Positions 58,969 through 64,000 of a stretch of 64,000 nt of DNA are shown piece after piece. The stretch comes from Ryuthela nishihirai (lineage: Eukaryota; Arthropoda; Arachnida; Araneae; Heptathelidae): assembly GCA_038380435.1 (NCBI GenBank), contig JAWZYU010000034.1:23911404-23975403 (forward strand). The letters are read 5' to 3'. The first letter of the stretch is position 1. Each line of letters opens with the position of its first letter. Both the position numbers and the translations under genes were made by a program. Under the pieces are notes generated by a model that was given only the letters and a program-made list of their open reading frames with translations, was not told the origin of the DNA and searched no databases.

Positions 58969-59371
58969 TTGTATGCATGTGTATGTCATTGAGAAATATT
59001 AAAAAGCTGTAAAGTCAAGATTCAGTTGCATTTTTTTCGCCTCCCTCTGATGAAATACCTTGAAATGCAGTTTGCGTGTTATTTTTCTCTCTAGCTGGAA
59101 ACACGTAAGATCAGACAATGAGGTCATCTGTTTGTCCTCATTGATCCTCTTTCGCAGAAGGGAAAAGCTTTTGTCCGTGTCTTGTGTTCGTGCCACATGG
59201 AACTCGTCGATACGGGAAAAGAGAGCGAAACAATTTGGTATCAGCTATGTTACCTTCGCTTTTATCCTGTCGATACGGAAATGGTCGAGAAGGTTTCGTA
59301 GTCTGTAAACAAAACGCAAGACATCTGTCCAAACAACGTCCCCAGTATGCTCCATGCAGTTGAATCTTCCT
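58969..59371. other. 5' region of the secreted-protein gene
   Basis: Contains GTCGATACGGGAAAAGAGAG and CTGTCGATACGGAAATGGTC (59205 and 59268), a short repeated motif about 65 bp apart that might be regulatory. No coding sequence recognised. Confidence 0.35.
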
Positions 59372-59379
59372 TATAAAAG
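59372..59379 (+). promoter_or_regulatory. TATA box of the secreted-protein gene
   Basis: TATAAAAG, with a suitable transcription start about 30 bp downstream (near 59402) and a GTAAGT donor at 59429. Only the position relative to the signal-peptide exon links it to that gene. Confidence 0.6.
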
Positions 59380-59401
59380 TTGGCTTCATGAACACTGTTC
59401 T

Positions 59402-59428
59402 CTACAACTTCAAAGCAGCGTTGATTCG
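59402..59428 (+). other. Probable non-coding exon 1 of the secreted-protein gene
   Basis: A short leader exon inferred between the expected start after the TATA box and the splice donor G|GTAAGTTATA at 59429. It would join the acceptor TTTTTCAG at 60538. It contains no ATG in the assumed transcript part. Confidence 0.45.
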
Positions 59429-59702
59429 GTAAGTTATATTGGATTCTGTCTCTTTGACATTCCCGTTATCTTCTTAGCAGCGATTTAGATATCTATAATT
59501 TGTGACATGTATCAATGACTAATCGAGAGTTAGGTGTCTTACAGTTTGTGTTGCGTGAATACTATATCAATCTTATAACTTAAGCTATATCAGTCTTATA
59601 ACTTATTAACTTAAGCTAAGGCTAGTATTTAAATTTAACCTCTGTCTGGTAATTTGAGATCACGGTTTTAACTGAAACTGCAGCATACCTCAGGGAATTT
59701 GT

Positions 59703-60052
59703 CCAGGCTCGTAATCTGCAGTTCGCAGGTTCGAGTCCCAGCTGGGACGGGGTTGAGATTTATCTCCGCAAAATTGCCCGCCCTGCCCACGGTCAATAGG
59801 ATAGTTCGTGGGCTTGGGAAGGCCGCCGTCCGGACGTCAAGCCGTGGCCGCATGTGTGGAATAGCCATAACCTGTGCACGTTAAAGATTGCTCTGGATGG
59901 CATTGACGGGAGCCTACCATCTGTCTCCCAACTGCTGTTCCAATGGGTCCCCTCCCCCAACCTTCTCTGAGCCTTCGGGGTTTATGTGACCTGGTCATTT
60001 AGTCCACTGTGTGCAAAAAAAGTGCTGCTGAGAGGTAAAACTATTCAACCCG
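59703..60052 (+). mobile_element. Family-A SINE in intron 1 of the secreted gene
   Basis: Head partly missing (starts CAGGCTCGTAATCTGCAGTT), box B GGTTCGAGTCCCAGCTGG, then body and tail; small deletions in the GATGGGACGT region. Confidence 0.85.
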
Positions 60053-60538
60053 TCAATTTGTGATCTGATATTTCTGAAACTGATAAGTAAATTGAAACTT
60101 CAAATTTTTATTTCCTGATTAAACATTATTTTATAGCAAGGATGTACAAAACAAACTGACAGGAGAGACACTGGGAAAAAAAATATATTCTTAAAGACCC
60201 ACAGAAAAATTATCTACTTAAAAATAAATGTTTGCGTTTTTTATGAGCAATGTATTAGAAAAACAACTGCACTTTAAGGAATCAAATATGCATCCTGAAT
60301 AAAAACTATATAAATATGCATTTTTAAATGAGTACTGTGAATATAATATGAATTACAATGTGAAATTTTAATGATGTACATCAATTGGAATGAACCAGAT
60401 TCATCATCAGCAACAACTTCTTTTGCAATGAACCGGAGAATGACCACAACTAGTCTAAACGTAAACGTTTCTGGTTTTGAAGTTTAAATGATTCGTTCAT
60501 TTATAACGTTCTCTCTTTCATATGAATTATTTTTCAGA
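60053..60538 (+). other. Rest of intron 1 of the secreted-protein gene
   Basis: AT-rich, with an acceptor tract (ATTATTTTTCAG) ending at 60538. Nothing else recognised. Confidence 0.5.
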
Positions 60539-60570
60539 TTAATCCCAGACGCCATATTCCTCTTCGAAAC

Positions 60571-60703
60571 ATGGCCATCGCTAAACAGACGCAATTCTTC
60601 GTGTTGTGTGCCGTTATTTCTCTCTGCATTGGTGGCAACATATGGGATCAGATGATGGATCACATGCGACAGCAGATGGAGAATAAAATTGGCGAAATGT
60701 GTG
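60571..60703 (+). CDS. Small secreted protein, signal-peptide exon
   Basis: ATG at 60571, 32 bp after an acceptor (exon from 60539). MAIAKQTQFFVLCAVISLC is a typical signal peptide (short polar start, hydrophobic core, cleavage expected after about residue 19-22). A Met- and Gln-rich acidic segment follows (NIWDQMMDHMRQQMENKIGE) ending at MC before the donor G|GTGAGT. Phase 1 out, which joins correctly to the exon at 62126. I do not recognise the family. Small cysteine-bearing secreted proteins of arthropods include haemolymph, salivary and gland products; the cysteine spacing seen so far is too incomplete to choose. Confidence 0.6.
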
Positions 60704-61154
60704 GTGAGTGCAATAATAAGAATCTTAACTTTTCAAAGGAAATGTCGAAAACTTTTTTTTTTCGATTTCAACATTCAACCCTAACACAATAACTAGCAGA
60801 TTTAACATATCGGCTCTAAGGGAGGGGGGGGGGGAGCATGCTTCTCCCTCCCCATTTTCAGAACGCTAATAATGCCAAAAGATTAAAAAATTATTAAACT
60901 TATTTATTTCACGCATTTTTCAAGAAAATGTTTAAAGACCTGTGAAACGGAGGAGAAAATGTTGTAATACGTTGGAAATCCACGCTCTTGCCTGAAATCT
61001 TTCCTTTTTCCTTTACAATACCACCTCCTAGATTTTTTGTCTATGTCTGCGCATAGTCTCTGCTGAATATGGGGTGATTGCTTTCAAACAGAACTAAGTT
61101 TTTATTTTAGCGATTTTTGTACTCTCTTATGGTGTTTTTTGGGGGGAGCCCGTG

Positions 61155-61497
61155 TTTTTTGGCGAAGGAATAAATGGCCAGATCACTGGGACAGCAAAAA
61201 GCTCAGAGAAGATTGGGGGAAGGGAAGCCACTGGGCAGATGTTAGGAGACAGATGGTCGCCTCCCGTCAAGGCCATAAAGACAGTTCTGTAACGTGAACA
61301 GGGTATGGCTCGCACACGGAGCAACGGCTTTATGTCCCATCCGGCGGACGACAGCCTTTCCATGCACGGTGGAGACTCAGAGTTTTGCGGAGATAAATCT
61401 CCGCTAAGCTTTCTGAGCCCTAGGGGTCTTTGTGACCTGTCCTTTTAACCCATTCTGTGGAGAAAAAAAAACGCCACTCAGAGGTAAAACAAACCAA
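61155..61497. mobile_element. Family-A SINE pieces in both orientations
   Basis: 61170-61405 is minus-oriented (AAAGCTCAGAGAAGATTGGG to GTTTTGCGGAGATAAATCTC). 61408-61497 is a plus-oriented tail (TTTGTGACCTGTCCTTTTAA, CGCCACTCAGAGGTAAAACA). Confidence 0.75.
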
Positions 61498-61572
61498 CAA
61501 CAATTTATCCAACACAAAACTAATTCTTTTTTTCCCTCCTTATACAAATAAGTCAAAATGCTACATAAAGAG

Positions 61573-61952
61573 GTATGGGGTGGCTCATGCGGTAGCGTGC
61601 CAGGCTCGTAATCTATAGTTATCAAGTTCGAGTCCCAGCTGGTCCAGCGTAGAGATTTATCTCCGCAAAACTCCCTGCCCTCGGTCAGTCGGAGACACCG
61701 ATGAGTTTGGTAAAGTCACCGTCCGTCGGATGTGATATTAATCCGTGGTTCCGTGTGCGAGAGATCTATACCTGTGAACGTTAAGGGACACGCTGTATGA
61801 CCTTGACGGGAGGCTTCCATCTGTCTCCCAACAGCTGTCCAGAGGGTTCTCTCCCCTCAACGTTCTCTGAGCCCTCGGGGTCCTTGTGACCTGGCCATTT
61901 AGCCCATTGTGTGCACTAAAATACGTGCTGCTCAGAGGTCAAACAACCCAAC
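61573..61952 (+). mobile_element. Family-A SINE, full length, diverged
   Basis: GGGGTGGCTCATGCGGTAGC head, TCAAGTTCGAGTCCCAGCTG box B, AGTCGGAGACACCGATGAGT body, TGCTGCTCAGAGGTCAAACA tail. Older than the copies with target duplications. Confidence 0.88.
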
Positions 61953-62125
61953 CCAAAAGTTACAGAAGGATCCACGCTTAAAGTGAAAACATTGGCTCAT
62001 ATTTTCACAACGAGTTTCAGAAAAGTTTCTCTTGCTAGTCGCAATATGTTTTTAATGTTCAAACAGTTTTAGTGTAACGGGCAGATTTTATTCTCTTCAC
62101 TTTTAACGTTGCTTTTTCCCCCCAG

Positions 62126-62184
62126 ACAAAAGAACAGACATGGAACCAGAAATGGAGGAATGCGAAAGGAAGATTCCACCCCAG
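62126..62184 (+). CDS. Small secreted protein, next exon
   Basis: 59 bp between acceptor TTTTTCCCCCCAG and donor GTAAGTTATT. Phase 1 in and 0 out. It encodes DKRTDMEPEMEECERKIPPQ: acidic, with one cysteine spaced 15 residues after that of the previous exon. Further exons must follow, but from 62288 to the window end only retroposon sequence is seen. Confidence 0.55.
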
Positions 62185-62287
62185 GTAAGTTATTGAAAGC
62201 AGTTTCTTATTAACGTCTACGTATGAGAAGCAAATAGGATTATCTTGAGACATTTAGACCGATATCCTCTGAAATTTATGAATTGCT

Positions 62288-64000
<1,713 letters not shown>

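Overview
This is a 64-kb piece of an AT-rich, repeat-dense animal genome. Three observations point to an arthropod, and a chelicerate is my guess: short exons with GT-AG introns, many tRNA-derived SINEs and RTE-type retroposons, and a repeated CxxC protein family that I associate with arthropod genomes. This is inference; no search was run. There is no operon, CRISPR array or other bacterial feature.

Host genes. On the minus strand, nine exons between 22540 and 1820 assemble in perfect splice phase into a 460-residue SLC38A7/SNAT7-type amino-acid transporter. Its introns (up to 5.4 kb) are filled with repeats. On the plus strand at the right end is the start of a small secreted-protein gene: a TATA box at 59372, a non-coding first exon ending at 59428, a signal-peptide exon at 60539-60703 and another exon at 62126-62184. 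It continues beyond the window or past the retroposon array. A possible isolated exon of an unknown minus-strand gene lies at 45369-45631.

Mobile DNA. There are two main tRNA-derived SINE families. Family A (about 360-380 bp, ends in GAGGTAAAACAACCC) has four young copies with 11-12 bp target duplications and many older ones. Family B (about 200 bp) has one copy with a clear 11-bp target duplication. At least six fragments of one RTE-like retroposon are present, three of them in a rearranged array fused through a (CAT)n tract at 62.3-64.0 kb. Other items are two fragments of another LINE, two Tc1-like transposase relics and two foldback MITEs.

The most unusual region is 27.2-36.0 kb. A copy of a repeated, uncharacterised CxxC/GERFHQD protein gene (family X; a second copy is at 13.1-15.0 kb) is split by a foreign block of about 7 kb (28.37-35.44 kb). 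The block has 330-bp, nearly identical inverted repeats at 29331-29658 and 35107-35438, a GC-rich left arm and several internal direct repeats. Inside it is a smaller cassette (30346-31390) bounded by a perfect 32-bp inverted repeat. The cassette has its own CCAAT, CRE and TATA promoter signals and two reading frames with a PC4-like segment and a CxxC-HxC motif. A decayed second copy of the cassette's 3' half, and a separate BED-like finger ORF, lie downstream. I cannot assign the block to a known transposon or virus group.
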